Shown here in pieces: positions 34,545-44,199 of a stretch of 64,000 nucleotides of DNA. Source of the DNA: Sphingomonas glacialis (GTDB lineage: Bacteria; Pseudomonadota; Alphaproteobacteria; Sphingomonadales; Sphingomonadaceae); the NCBI RefSeq assembly GCF_006439055.1, contig NZ_RCZC01000010.1, forward strand, positions 62,245 through 126,244, in the 5' to 3' direction. Position 1 is the first letter of the stretch. Every line of letters begins with the position of its first letter. The translations under genes were made by a program, and so were the position numbers. The notes below the pieces were generated by a model. It was not told where the DNA came from, made no database searches, and saw nothing but the letters and a program-made list of their open reading frames with translations.

Positions 34545-35785
34545 TATCGCCCTCCCATCTGAGTCGGCGCGAGAATTAGATCGCGCGTCACGATGACGCG
34601 AACCGGATAGCCGGGCCGCACGGTCAGAGTCGGCTGGACATTCAGCTGCCTGCGGACGAGTTGCTGCCCGCTTTGATTGATGGTGTCGGAGGTTCCGCGC
34701 CGCAAAGCCCTGACCAGATCGTCGTCGTTGCTGCTTCCCGCCTCGGCGCCGAGCACGGTCGAGAGCACCGCAGCCTTGGCCATGCCGCCCCAATGATTGT
34801 TGATCCCGTCCTGCAAACCAGCGAACCCGGCGGGATCTGCCCCCGGCTGCCGGTCCAGCGTTAGGGATTGCCCGCTCGGCAGGATCAATCGATCCCAGGC
34901 GAGCAGGACGCGGTTCTGCCCAAATGATACCTGCGAATCATACTCTCCGATCAGTTTTGCCCCCTGCGGAATCAGCAGGAAGCGACCGGTCGGACTATCG
35001 TATACATTCTCGGTAACCTGCGCCGTGATCTGTCCAGGCAAATCGGACCGGATCCCCGTAATTAGAGCAGCGGCGATGATACTGCCGGCCTGTACGACAT
35101 AGGGAGTTGTCGGCGCGCCCAGCCGATCCGTCGTCTCAGTGCGCCGATCCACATCCGCCTTCAGAAAAGCCCGCTTGCTCGTCTGTCCATTCTGCAGAGA
35201 ATCTTCTGATTGCGCGGGCGCGGCAGCAGCGGCCTCGCCGCCTCCCGTTTTCGCATTGGCGACGGTCGCAGGACCAGCAGCCGAAGCCGAAGCCTCGCCA
35301 CTACCCGCGCTCGCGGCGGCCGAGCCTTGGAAGAGCTTGCTCGTTCGGGCCGCATCGCGCTCCTGAGCTGCGCGCTGCCGCGCCGCCTGCGCCGCATTGG
35401 CGGCGGGATCGGGCCCGCGCTGTGATGATGATCCCATCGCCGGGGGTTGTACGTCGACACCGCGCTGCTGTGCCGACACGATTGGCCGACCGAGATCTCC
35501 GGGCAATGGCGGTCCGAGCTTCGGCGTCTGACCATAGTCTTTCGGCGCTGTCGCAACGGTGTCGGCGGTCGTCCGACTTTCCGTGTTCAGAAGCTCGGCG
35601 GGCGCCGTTCTGTGGCCGGACTGCAGGCCATAAAGCAGCGCCGCGCCCAGAGTGATGCCGCCGCCCAGCCCAAGAGCGCCGAGCGCTTTGCGCGACAGCC
35701 GCATGACCCGTGGCGGATCGGGGCGCAATCGCAGATCGGGCGCCGGCGGTGCCACGTGGGGTTCGCGCGCCTCGGTGTCGGTCAT
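34544..35785 (-). CDS. trbI: conjugal transfer protein TrbI (VirB10-like)
   Basis: A 413-residue protein of the type IV secretion channel that spans the periplasm and links inner to outer membrane. One membrane helix (LGLGGGITLGAALLYGL), then a proline/alanine-rich linker (about 60-205). The conserved VirB10 C-terminal domain follows, with YVVQAGSIIAAALITGIRSD, GRFLLIPQGAKLIGEYDSQV and RVIVTRDLIL. Start overlaps trbG by four bases. Confidence 0.93.
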   Translation of the reverse strand: MTDTEAREPHVAPPAPDLRLRPDPPRVMRLSRKALGALGLGGGITLGAALLYGLQSGHRTAPAELLNTESRTTADTVATAPKDYGQTPKLGPPLPGDLGRPIVSAQQRGVDVQPPAMGSSSQRGPDPAANAAQAARQRAAQERDAARTSKLFQGSAAASAGSGEASASAAGPATVANAKTGGGEAAAAAPAQSEDSLQNGQTSKRAFLKADVDRRTETTDRLGAPTTPYVVQAGSIIAAALITGIRSDLPGQITAQVTENVYDSPTGRFLLIPQGAKLIGEYDSQVSFGQNRVLLAWDRLILPSGQSLTLDRQPGADPAGFAGLQDGINNHWGGMAKAAVLSTVLGAEAGSSNDDDLVRALRRGTSDTINQSGQQLVRRQLNVQPTLTVRPGYPVRVIVTRDLILAPTQMGGR

Positions 35786-36798
35786 CGCCGATCCTTTCCG
35801 GCCTTCGTGCCGTCGGCGCGCACGATCCGTACGCGGGCTTCGGATTTTTTGTCGCCTAGCCGGAGCTCGGCCGCCGCGAACAGGCGATCTACGACGAGAT
35901 AGCGACCCTGCGCCCGGTAGTTGACGAGTTCGCCCTGCCCGCTCGCTCCTACCACGAACAGGGGCGGCAACTCGCCTTGGGCTATGCCGCTGGGGAATTC
36001 GATGAACACCTGGCGACCATCGTCGAACGCCCGCAACGGGCGCCAGGGCGGGCTATCGCCCTCGATAGCGTATCGGAAGTTAAGCGTGGCCAGATCCACG
36101 CCGCTGGCGATCGGCGCCGCCGCTGTGGCGAGAGCCGATTGTCCGCGAAGCGCGATCAGCCGATCCTGCGGATAGGTCCAGGAGATGGAGGCCATATAGG
36201 TCGCCGGTGTCGCGCGCAGCTCGAGATGATAAGTGCGGCGATCGGTATTGATCACGAGGTTGGTCACGAGGTCAGGGCGGGTCGGTTTCACCAGAATATG
36301 GACACGCTGCGCGGCACCCGTGCCGCTGAGCGTGTCACCGATGATCCACCGGACCGTGTCGCCCGCGGCAACGGGTCCGGCGCCGACGAGCTGCTCGCCT
36401 TCCTCGAGGGCGATGTCGGTGACTTGCCCCGGCGACGTGTAGAGCTGGTAGAGAGCGCCGTCGCTCCACGGGTATTGCTGGATCGCGTTGAGGAAGCCGT
36501 CGCGGACAGGCTGAATGCGCGCGGCCGCGTTGGCCGCACCGACTCGGATCTTCGGATCGGAGACATCGGATTGGCCACCGGGAGCAAACAGAGGTTTGAG
36601 CTGGCCCGGCAGCGGGAGTGGCGTCGGAATGGCCACGACCTCGACCTTCGCCGGTGGCTCCACCGCCTTCACCGCGGGCACCGCATCATCGTAGCGGATC
36701 GCAGGCGGCTTGATCGAAGGGGTCGCGCACCCCGCGAGTGCCGCAGTGCCGGCCAAAAGCGAGATCATCTTTGACGCACCAAAGGAGATGCCATTCAT
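35782..36798 (-). CDS. trbG: conjugal transfer protein TrbG (VirB9-like)
   Basis: A 338-residue outer-membrane-associated channel component. The signal peptide ends in a lipobox-like LAGC near residue 24, so it may be a lipoprotein. The VirB9 core is seen in WSDGALYQLYTSPGQVTDIA, RTYHLELRATPATYMASISW and PPLFVVGASGQGELVNYRAQ. It overlaps trbF and trbI by four bases on each side. Confidence 0.93.
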   Translation of the reverse strand: MNGISFGASKMISLLAGTAALAGCATPSIKPPAIRYDDAVPAVKAVEPPAKVEVVAIPTPLPLPGQLKPLFAPGGQSDVSDPKIRVGAANAAARIQPVRDGFLNAIQQYPWSDGALYQLYTSPGQVTDIALEEGEQLVGAGPVAAGDTVRWIIGDTLSGTGAAQRVHILVKPTRPDLVTNLVINTDRRTYHLELRATPATYMASISWTYPQDRLIALRGQSALATAAAPIASGVDLATLNFRYAIEGDSPPWRPLRAFDDGRQVFIEFPSGIAQGELPPLFVVGASGQGELVNYRAQGRYLVVDRLFAAAELRLGDKKSEARVRIVRADGTKAGKDRR

Positions 36799-37478
36799 TG
36801 TGCCAGTTCCTTCGACCAGTTGATGGCGGTGATGAACACCCCGAGCGGGTTTTTGCGCAGCGCATCCGGGGTCGTCGGGGTCTGGACGACGACCGTCAGG
36901 ATCGCGGACCAGCGCTCGGTGGCCGACAGGCTGCCGTCGAGATAATGGCGCTCGGTCCAGGACACGCGAAAGCTGCTTGCCGACGCGCGGATCACGCTCG
37001 AGACGTCGACCGCGACCTGCTCCTTGCCGATATTGGCGAAAGGGTCATTGGTCCGCGCATAGTCGGTGAGCGCGAGCGCACCCTTGTCGGTGGTGAAATC
37101 ATAGGCACGCAGCCAGTTTTGCCGCACCACCACCGGATCGGCGGCGATCCCCCTCACCTCCTCGATGAAGCGTGCAAGGTGGAAGGCGATCTGCGGATCG
37201 GTCGGCTGATAACCAGCATCGGCGGGACCAACCGCTTGCGCTTCGCCGAGCTTGTCGATCTGGATGACCCACGGCGTTACTGTGCCGCGCGCACCCTGCC
37301 ACACGATACCGGCCACCAGCCCTCCGGCCAAAGTGAGCGTGCCGAAAAAGGCCAGACGCCAGTTGCGCGCCTGCACACGCGCCGATCCGATCCGATCGTC
37401 CCAGACTTGGGCTGCGCGCTGATAGGGCGTCTCCGGCTCTGGCGTCGTCCCGTAGCGAACGCTTGATCGTCGAAACAT
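36795..37478 (-). CDS. trbF: conjugal transfer protein TrbF (VirB8-like)
   Basis: A 227-residue inner-membrane assembly factor. One N-terminal membrane helix (LAFFGTLTLAGGLVAGIVW) and a periplasmic VirB8 domain with TPWVIQIDKLGEAQAVG and TERHYLDGSLSATERWSAIL. The ATG at 37478 gives the standard length; the open frame runs upstream into trbL without homology. Confidence 0.92.
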   Translation of the reverse strand: MFRRSSVRYGTTPEPETPYQRAAQVWDDRIGSARVQARNWRLAFFGTLTLAGGLVAGIVWQGARGTVTPWVIQIDKLGEAQAVGPADAGYQPTDPQIAFHLARFIEEVRGIAADPVVVRQNWLRAYDFTTDKGALALTDYARTNDPFANIGKEQVAVDVSSVIRASASSFRVSWTERHYLDGSLSATERWSAILTVVVQTPTTPDALRKNPLGVFITAINWSKELAQ

Positions 37479-37483
37479 GTGGC

Positions 37484-38770
37484 TCAATCCTCCTGACTGA
37501 CATCGACACCGGCGCCCGCGCCGCCGCCGTCTCCGGCGCGCAGCGTGTGAGCGCCGACGGTTGCGCCATGGCTCACGGTCTGACGGCGCTTCATCGCGGT
37601 GGCCCATGCGGGCGGCGATGCATCGGTGCCGCCACCGGCGCCGGCAGCACCTGCAGCCGCAGGCTGCGAAGCGGTTTGAGCAGCCGCCGCCGCACGCCGC
37701 AGCGGAGACGTCGCGCTAGCGACCGCCGCACGGCCGACACCGCCCAGCCCGCCCGCGACACCGGCTGCGCCCGCTTTGCCGGCGGCGCCCGCCTGATAAG
37801 CGCTCGACGCGCCAGCGGCGGCGCGCGCCGCCCCGCCGGCCAAAGCGCCGGCTGCGCCGGTTGCGGCGCGCGCCGCGAGGCCGGCCGCCGCAACGCCGCC
37901 AGCGACGACGCCTCCGGCCGCAAGCGCGGTGCCGGCCGCCGCACCGGCCCCAAGCTGCGGTCCGCCCGAGACGATACCGCTGGCGATGCCCGGACCGAAA
38001 ATGCCCAGACCGAGCAAGGCAAGTGAGGCCAGCACGATGGTCATCGCATCCTCGATCGTCGGCTGGGCAGTCAGCGGCGTGGTGAACTGGCTGAACAGCG
38101 TCGAGCCGATGCCGACGATCACCGCGAGGACCAACACCTTCACGCCGGACGATATGACGTTGCCGAGCACGCGCTCCGCCATGAACGCCGTCTTGCCGAA
38201 CAGGCCGAACGGGATCAGCACGAAGCCGCACAATGTGGTAAGCTTGAACTCGATCAGCGTGATGAAGAGCTGGATCGACAGCACGAAAAACGCGAGAATG
38301 ACCACGATCCAGGCGAACAGCAGCACCGCGATCTGAATGAAATTCTCGAAGAAGCTGACATAGCCCATCAGACCCGAGATCGAGTTGAGGATCGGCCGAC
38401 CGGCATCAAGTCCGACTTGCGCGACACGACCCGGTTGGAGCAACTCGGCAGCGGTGAAACTGGTACCCGACGCCTTGAGGCCGAGCCCGGCGAAGCTGTT
38501 GAAGACGATCTTGGCCAGCGCGTTCCAATTGCCGATGATATAGGCGAAGACCCCGACGAACAGCGTCTTCTTGACCAGTCGTGCGAGGATGTCGTCCCCC
38601 TCTCCCCACGACCAGAAAAGCGCCGCCAGTGTCACGTCGATGACGATCAGCGTGGTCGCGATGAAAGCGACCTCGCCATGCAACAGCCCGAAGCCGGAAT
38701 CGATGTAGCTGGTGAAGACCTCGAGGAAGCGGTCGATGACGCCAGTGCCTTCCACGTCAGTGCCCTCCAC
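37484..38770 (-). CDS. trbL: conjugal transfer protein TrbL (VirB6-like)
   Basis: A 428-residue polytopic inner-membrane channel protein. Six to eight hydrophobic helices occupy residues 1-270 (for example VVILAFFVLSIQLFITLIEF), followed by an Ala/Gly-rich tail of about 150 residues (ATGAAGALAGGAARAAAGAS), common in TrbL. The start overlaps the 3' end of the trbK-like gene by 14 bases; a slightly later start is possible. Confidence 0.9.
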   Translation of the reverse strand: MEGTDVEGTGVIDRFLEVFTSYIDSGFGLLHGEVAFIATTLIVIDVTLAALFWSWGEGDDILARLVKKTLFVGVFAYIIGNWNALAKIVFNSFAGLGLKASGTSFTAAELLQPGRVAQVGLDAGRPILNSISGLMGYVSFFENFIQIAVLLFAWIVVILAFFVLSIQLFITLIEFKLTTLCGFVLIPFGLFGKTAFMAERVLGNVISSGVKVLVLAVIVGIGSTLFSQFTTPLTAQPTIEDAMTIVLASLALLGLGIFGPGIASGIVSGGPQLGAGAAAGTALAAGGVVAGGVAAAGLAARAATGAAGALAGGAARAAAGASSAYQAGAAGKAGAAGVAGGLGGVGRAAVASATSPLRRAAAAAQTASQPAAAGAAGAGGGTDASPPAWATAMKRRQTVSHGATVGAHTLRAGDGGGAGAGVDVSQED

Positions 38771-39128
38771 TCGTCAGCGCTTTGGCAAAAGCGCCGGCTG
38801 GCGGCATGACCTGGGCCGACGAGACCGTCGACACGGCCGACTTCCCGCGAGGATGGCCAGCCCCGGCCGCACCGGATTGCAGGAAAAAGCGCCGGCGATT
38901 GGCCGCCCATGCGCCGAGACAGGCGGCATCGGTTGCGCCCGCCTGACCGATCGCCTGACACCGAAGCAGCTCTGCCCGGAGCGGATCGTCCGCGGGTGGG
39001 GGTGTGATCTGGGTCACATCGTCCGAGCGCCGGCCGGGCGATGCGGTGTACGCGTCGACCATGGAGACGGTGACGACGGTGGCGGCAAAGCCGATGGCGC
39101 CGATGCGGACGACGGTTCTGGTCTCCAC
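38757..39128 (-). CDS. TrbK-alt, putative entry-exclusion protein
   Basis: A 123-residue protein with one N-terminal hydrophobic helix (VVRIGAIGFAATVVTVSMV), then DDPLRAELLRCQAIGQAGAT and CLGAWAANRRRFF with the conserved cysteine pair. This matches the TrbK-alt family, which occupies the trbK position between trbJ and trbL and is thought to limit uptake of a second copy of the same element. The gap to trbJ is 10 bases. Confidence 0.85.
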   Translation of the reverse strand: METRTVVRIGAIGFAATVVTVSMVDAYTASPGRRSDDVTQITPPPADDPLRAELLRCQAIGQAGATDAACLGAWAANRRRFFLQSGAAGAGHPRGKSAVSTVSSAQVMPPAGAFAKALTSGGH

Positions 39129-39138
39129 GACCCGCTCC

Positions 39139-39888
39139 TCAGTTGTGAAACATGCTGACAGTCGCCGGCTGATAGCCGGTGCCGGGGGTCAGAAAGCGGC
39201 GCAGTTGTTCGCGCGCCTGGTCCTGGGCCGCGGCACGCTGGGCGGCGTCCAGCGCCTGCGCCCTTCCCTGCGCCGCCAGCAGCCCGGTCAGGTCGGAGAG
39301 TTGCTGCGACTGCAGCGCCAGCAGCTGATTGCCGGCCTGCGCCGCCTGCAGCGCGCCCGACGCCGACTGGCTCGAGGAGACCAGCGATGTCATGGTGGAG
39401 CGTGCGCCCTCGATGTTGCCGACGACGCCGGCCTGCACCTTCAGCGCATCCTCGAACGCCGCGACCGAATTGGCCCAGCGGCTCTGCGCTCCGCTGATCA
39501 GCGCCTGATCGCTCGTCGATACGCTCATCCCGCGATATTGCGTGCTGAACGCCTGGTCGATCGACTGGACGTCGTAGGCGATGCGCTCGGCGCTGGTGAG
39601 CAGCGACTGGGTTCGCTGGATCTGCGCCTGAAGCTGGGCGACGCTGGAAAATGGCAGGGACGCCAGGTTTTTCGCCTGATTGATCAGCGATGTCGCCTGG
39701 TTCTGAAGCGCCTGGATCTGATTGTTGACCTGCTGCAGCGAACGGGCCGCGGTCAGCACGTTCTGCGCATAGTTGCTCGGATCATAGACGATGCCGCCGA
39801 ACTGAGCGCCCGCCGGCACCGACGCGCCGATCAACGCACATGCCGCGATGCCGGTCACGAGACCGCGGCGAATGGAAAGACGGGTCAT
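39139..39888 (-). CDS. trbJ: conjugal transfer protein TrbJ (VirB5-like)
   Basis: A 249-residue secreted pilus-associated protein. Signal peptide (about 1-28, ending GASVPAGA), then long helices rich in Gln, with YDPSNYAQNVLTAARSLQQV and NQIQALQNQATSLINQAKNL, as in TrbJ. The ATG at 39888 overlaps the trbE stop (ATGA). The open frame extends far upstream into trbE but is not homologous there. Confidence 0.92.
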   Translation of the reverse strand: MTRLSIRRGLVTGIAACALIGASVPAGAQFGGIVYDPSNYAQNVLTAARSLQQVNNQIQALQNQATSLINQAKNLASLPFSSVAQLQAQIQRTQSLLTSAERIAYDVQSIDQAFSTQYRGMSVSTSDQALISGAQSRWANSVAAFEDALKVQAGVVGNIEGARSTMTSLVSSSQSASGALQAAQAGNQLLALQSQQLSDLTGLLAAQGRAQALDAAQRAAAQDQAREQLRRFLTPGTGYQPATVSMFHN

Positions 39889-42314
39889 AGAAACGTCTCC
39901 TCTTGGGGGGGTGGAATAAGATCGGCCGCCCAGGCGACACCGCGTTCGCGCAGCCAGGCGCGCGCGAAATCGTGTCGCCCGGCCTTGTCGAGCACATCGG
40001 CGATGCGGATCTGGTCCTGCTTCGCCGAGGCGGCGACGAAGGCGAGCGCGACCTCGCCAAGCCCGAGCTCGAACAGGCGATTGCCGCGACGCGACTGGCA
40101 GTAATAATCGCGCTTGGGCGTGGCGCGGGCGAGGATATCGATCTGCCGATCGTTCAGGCCGAAGCGCCGATAGATCGCGGTGATCTGCGGCTCGACGGCG
40201 CGCTCGTTCGGAAGAAAAATCCGCGTCGGGCAGCTTTCGACGATTGCCGGCGCGATCGCGCTCGATTCGATGTCGGCGAGGCTCTGGGTCGCAAAGACCA
40301 CGCTCGCATTCTTTTTGCGGAGCGTCTTCAGCCACTCGCGCAGCTGCTGCGCGAAGGCGGGGCTGTCGAGCACCAGCCAGCCTTCATCGATGATGATCAG
40401 CGTCGGCGAACCGTCGAGCCGTCCCTCGATGCGGTGGAACAGGTAGGAGAGAACCGCCGCGGCAGCGCCGGTGCCGGTCAGGCCCTCGGTCTCGAACGCC
40501 TGGACGCGTGCCGCACCGATCCGTTCATATTCGGCATCGAGCAACTGGCCGTACGGCCCGCCAAGGCAATAGGGTCGCAGCGCCTGCTTGAGCGGTTGCG
40601 CCTGAAGAAGCACTGCGAGCCCCGTTATCGTGCGCTCCGACAGTGGCGCGGACGCAAGCGACCCGAGTGCCGACCAGAGATATTCCTTTGCTTGAGGATC
40701 GACCGTGACACCTTCGGCGGCGAGAAGGGACGCCAGCCATTCCGCCGCCCACGCGCGCTCGGAGGGATCGTCGATCCGGGCAAGCGGCTGCAGAAACACG
40801 CTCGGCGCCGCCTCGTGCAAACCTTCGCCCAGATCCTGCCAGTCGCCGCCCATGGCGAGTGCCGCAGCGCGGATCGAGCCGCCGAAGTCGAACGCGAACA
40901 CCTGCGCACCCGCATAGCGCCGGAATTGCATCGCCATCAGTGCCAGCAACACCGACTTGCCGGCACCGGTCGGCCCGACGATCAGCGTGTGCCCGACATC
41001 GCCGACGTGGAGCGAGAACCGGAAGGGGGTGGATCCCTCGGTGCGCCCGTAAAGTAAGGGCGCCGCCGCGAGATGCGCGTCGCGTTCGGGCCCGGCCCAC
41101 ACCGCAGACAGCGGAATCATATGCGCGAGGTTGAGCGTCGAGACCGGCGGCTGACGAACATTGGCATAGACCTGGCCGGGGAGACTTCCGAGCCACGCCT
41201 CGACCGCGTTCATGCCCTCGGCGATGACCGTGAAATCACGCCCCTGGATGAGCTTCTCGACTTGGCGACGCTTTTCGCCGGCAACGCTCGCATCGCGGTC
41301 CCATACGGTGATCGTCGCGGTGACATAGGCGTGCCCGACCACGTCCGACCCGAGTTCCTGCAGCGCGAGATCGGCATCCGCCGCCTTGTTGGCGGCGTCG
41401 CTGTCGACCAGCGTCGATGCCTCGTTGGTCATCACCTCCTTCAGGATGGCGGCAACCGATTTGCGCTTGGCAAACCATTGTCGCCGAATGCGGGTGAGCG
41501 CCTTGGTGGCGTCGGTCTTGTCGAGCATGATCGCACGCGTCGACCAGCGATAGGGAAAGGCGAGCCGATTGAGATCGTCGAGCAGCCCCGGAAACGTCAC
41601 GGTAGGAAAGCCGGTGACCGTCAGCGTCCGCAGATGGTGATCGCCGAGCCGTGGCTCGAGGCCACCGGCGAGCGGCTCGTCGGCGAGCACCGCATCGAGA
41701 TGCATCGGCGTCTCGGGGGTGCGGACGCGCTGACGCTTCGTCGACACACAGGAATGCAGATAGCTGAGCGTCTCGTCGTCGCTCAGCCAGGCGATCTCGG
41801 GCACGAAGCCTTCGACCAGATGCAGCAGACGATCGCTGCGATCGACGAAGCCGACCAGTGCGTCTCGGGCGTGGCTGCCGCTCTCGGCGCGTCCCTCATA
41901 CAACCAGCCCTCGGCGCGCGCAGCGTCCTCGACCGGCGGCATCCACAGCAGGGTGAGGAAATAGGCGCTCTCGAAATGTACGCCTTCCTCGGCGAATTGC
42001 GCGGCGCGTTCCCGCTCGACCAGCGCCGATGCCGCGTCGGGAAAGACGTCGTCGGGATAGTGCTGCGCAGTGAAGCGTTGTGCCTCGACAAACAGCGCCC
42101 AGCCCGACCCCAGGCGGCGAAGCGCATTGTTGAGCCGCCCGGTGGTGGCAACCAGCTCGGCGGGAGTCGCTGAATCCAGATCCGGGCCGCGGAACCGCGC
42201 GGTGCGCTGGAACGACCCGTCCTTGTTCAGGACAACGCCTTCGGCAACCAGAGCCGCCCACGGCAGATAGTCGGCAAGACCAGCTGCGTGCCCGCGATAT
42301 TCGCGCAAGGACAT
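39885..42314 (-). CDS. trbE: conjugal transfer ATPase TrbE (VirB4-like)
   Basis: About 809 residues; energises pilus assembly and substrate transfer at the inner membrane. The CagE/TrbE-type N-terminal domain is followed by a P-loop GPTGAGKSVL and the Walker B TLIIIDEGWLVL. The ATG at 42314 (MSLREYRGHA) matches the family start; an adjacent ATG at 42317 is equally possible, and GAGG lies just upstream. The gap to trbD is 10 bases. Confidence 0.94.
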   Translation of the reverse strand: MSLREYRGHAAGLADYLPWAALVAEGVVLNKDGSFQRTARFRGPDLDSATPAELVATTGRLNNALRRLGSGWALFVEAQRFTAQHYPDDVFPDAASALVERERAAQFAEEGVHFESAYFLTLLWMPPVEDAARAEGWLYEGRAESGSHARDALVGFVDRSDRLLHLVEGFVPEIAWLSDDETLSYLHSCVSTKRQRVRTPETPMHLDAVLADEPLAGGLEPRLGDHHLRTLTVTGFPTVTFPGLLDDLNRLAFPYRWSTRAIMLDKTDATKALTRIRRQWFAKRKSVAAILKEVMTNEASTLVDSDAANKAADADLALQELGSDVVGHAYVTATITVWDRDASVAGEKRRQVEKLIQGRDFTVIAEGMNAVEAWLGSLPGQVYANVRQPPVSTLNLAHMIPLSAVWAGPERDAHLAAAPLLYGRTEGSTPFRFSLHVGDVGHTLIVGPTGAGKSVLLALMAMQFRRYAGAQVFAFDFGGSIRAAALAMGGDWQDLGEGLHEAAPSVFLQPLARIDDPSERAWAAEWLASLLAAEGVTVDPQAKEYLWSALGSLASAPLSERTITGLAVLLQAQPLKQALRPYCLGGPYGQLLDAEYERIGAARVQAFETEGLTGTGAAAAVLSYLFHRIEGRLDGSPTLIIIDEGWLVLDSPAFAQQLREWLKTLRKKNASVVFATQSLADIESSAIAPAIVESCPTRIFLPNERAVEPQITAIYRRFGLNDRQIDILARATPKRDYYCQSRRGNRLFELGLGEVALAFVAASAKQDQIRIADVLDKAGRHDFARAWLRERGVAWAADLIPPPQEETFL

Positions 42315-42324
42315 CATGATCGCC

Positions 42325-42600
42325 TCACACGCGCAGATAGGAGGGATAGAGAAGATGCCGTCGCGCGACATCGACGAACTGCGCATCGCGCTTGGCCGCC
42401 CACACCGCCGCCATATGACCGACCGCCCAGATCGCGATGCCCGCCAGCCACAGGCGAAGGCCAAGTCCCACCGCGCCGGCGAGCGTGCCGTTCACGATCG
42501 CCACGGCGCGCGGCGCGCCGCCGAGCAGGATCTGCTCGGTCAGCGCGCGGTGCACCGGCGCATAATAGCCGGGGATATCCTGAGCCGGATCGATCGACAT
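42325..42600 (-). CDS. trbD: conjugal transfer protein TrbD (VirB3-like)
   Basis: A 91-residue inner-membrane protein with two hydrophobic helices (RAVAIVNGTLAGAVGLGLRL and WLAGIAIWAVGHMAAVWAA) after a short cytoplasmic start (IPGYYAPVHRALTEQILLGG). It partners TrbE in the secretion machine. The start touches the last base of trbC. Confidence 0.92.
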   Translation of the reverse strand: MSIDPAQDIPGYYAPVHRALTEQILLGGAPRAVAIVNGTLAGAVGLGLRLWLAGIAIWAVGHMAAVWAAKRDAQFVDVARRHLLYPSYLRV

Positions 42601-42932
42601 CAGACCAGCGCTCCGCCGCCGAAGCTGAAGAAGCTGAGGAAGAAGGAACTCGCGGCAAAGGCGATGCTCAGGCCGAAGACGATCTGGATCAGCCGCCGGA
42701 AGCCGCCGGACGTATCCCCGAACGCCAGGCTGAGGCCGGTCATGATGATGACCATCACCGCGATGATCTTGGCGACCGGTCCCTCGATGCTTTCGAGGAT
42801 CGATTGCAGCGGCGTTTCCCACGGCATGGACGAGCCGGACGCGGTCGCGGGCTGGATGAAGGCGAAGGCGCACAGCGGCAGCAAGACCAAGCGGATGCTG
42901 CGTGGCTGCGGGAGGATGGCGATCGGTTTCAT
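42600..42932 (-). CDS. trbC: conjugal transfer pilin TrbC (VirB2-like)
   Basis: A 110-residue pilin precursor. A signal segment (SIRLVLLPLCAFAFIQPATA) is followed by the two hydrophobic helices of the mature pilin (VAKIIAVMVIIMTGLSLAFG and IVFGLSIAFAASSFFLSFF). It lies between trbB and trbD with overlapping codons on both sides. After processing, the TrbF-type peptidase (traF at 50998-51582) may cyclise it, as in RP4. Confidence 0.92.
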   Translation of the reverse strand: MKPIAILPQPRSIRLVLLPLCAFAFIQPATASGSSMPWETPLQSILESIEGPVAKIIAVMVIIMTGLSLAFGDTSGGFRRLIQIVFGLSIAFAASSFFLSFFSFGGGALV

Positions 42933-43942
42933 TCGGTGTCTCCAAGGCTGGTGTCGGACAGATCGATGAGGCGGTATTCACCCCGGGCATCGAGGCCTTC
43001 GACGCGGGCGAGTTCGGCGAGCCGCCGGCCGTGGCCATCGCGCACGAGGACGGCGATGAGCCCGATGGTCTCGGCGATCAGAGCGCGTGGCACGGTGACC
43101 ACGGCCTCCTGGATAAGTTGCTCGAGCCGACGAAGCGCGCCGAGCGCGCTCCCCGCATGGATGGTGCCGATGCCGCCGGGATGCCCCGTACCCCACGCTT
43201 TCAACAGGTCGAGCGCCTCGGCACCGCGGACCTCGCCGATCGGAATCCGGTCAGGGCGCAGGCGTAGCGAGGAGCGCACCAGGTCAGAGAGCGTCGCAAC
43301 ACCGTCTTTGGTCCGCATCGCCACCAGGTTGGGCGCGGCGCATTGCAGCTCTCGGGTATCCTCGATCAGCACGATGCGATCGTCGGTCTTGGCGACCTCT
43401 GCGAGCAAGGCGTTGGTGAGGGTAGTCTTGCCCGTACCGGTACCGCCGGCGACCAGGATGTTGAGCCGGGCTGCCACGCCCGAACGCAGCACGTCGGCTT
43501 CAACCGGACGCATGATGTGCGCGCGAACATAGTCGTCGAGACTGAACACCGCGACCGCAGGCTTGCGGATCGCGAAGGTCGGCGCAGTGACGACGGGGGG
43601 CAGCAGTCCTTCGAACCGCTCGCCTGTGCCGGGCAACTCCGCCGAGACGCGCGGCGCCCGGCCATGGACATCGACACCGATGTGATGGGCGACGAGGCGC
43701 ACGATCCGCTCGCCATCTTCTGGCGCCATGGTTTTACCGGTGTCGGCAAGCCCCGCGCCAAGCCGGTCGATCCATAGCCGTCCGTCGGGGTTGAGCATGA
43801 CCTCGATGATGGCAGCGTCTTCGAGCCACGCCGCGATCGACGCGCCAAGCGCGGTACGCAGCATGCGCGCGCCCCGTGTCGATGCTTCGGATCGGATCGA
43901 ATGAACGGCCACATCAGTCCCCAGCCATGCGCCGGAGACCAT
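42929..43942 (-). CDS. trbB: conjugal transfer ATPase TrbB (VirB11-like)
   Basis: A 337-residue hexameric ATPase of the secretion machine. P-loop GGTGTGKTT, Asp box RIVLIEDTRELQ, Walker B RIPIGEVRGAEALDLLKAW, and the His box TGHPGGIGTIHAGS are all present. First gene of the trb operon; about 250 bases upstream lack a gene and should hold its promoter. The ATG at 43942 is used; an internal ATG 26 codons later would remove a non-conserved extension. Confidence 0.93.
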   Translation of the reverse strand: MVSGAWLGTDVAVHSIRSEASTRGARMLRTALGASIAAWLEDAAIIEVMLNPDGRLWIDRLGAGLADTGKTMAPEDGERIVRLVAHHIGVDVHGRAPRVSAELPGTGERFEGLLPPVVTAPTFAIRKPAVAVFSLDDYVRAHIMRPVEADVLRSGVAARLNILVAGGTGTGKTTLTNALLAEVAKTDDRIVLIEDTRELQCAAPNLVAMRTKDGVATLSDLVRSSLRLRPDRIPIGEVRGAEALDLLKAWGTGHPGGIGTIHAGSALGALRRLEQLIQEAVVTVPRALIAETIGLIAVLVRDGHGRRLAELARVEGLDARGEYRLIDLSDTSLGDTE

Positions 43943-44199
43943 CGCCCGGCGTCGGGGACGATTAAGAGAGCCAGAAAAGGCGAGACTTCAACAGATAGGT
44001 GCCGCGATCGTACCGTAGCGTAGAAAGACAGGGAATAGCGTAGAGTACCGAGCCGAACACGCGGGACTACGCGGTTCGGATATTCTCGCATCACGCTGGA
44101 TGGAAGCGAATACGAATCGTCGAAGGCCCGCTCCTTGCCCAAGCCTACGGGCGTGCCGTCGCGGCCTCTCTGGCGATCACTCGACGAAAGGGAATGATC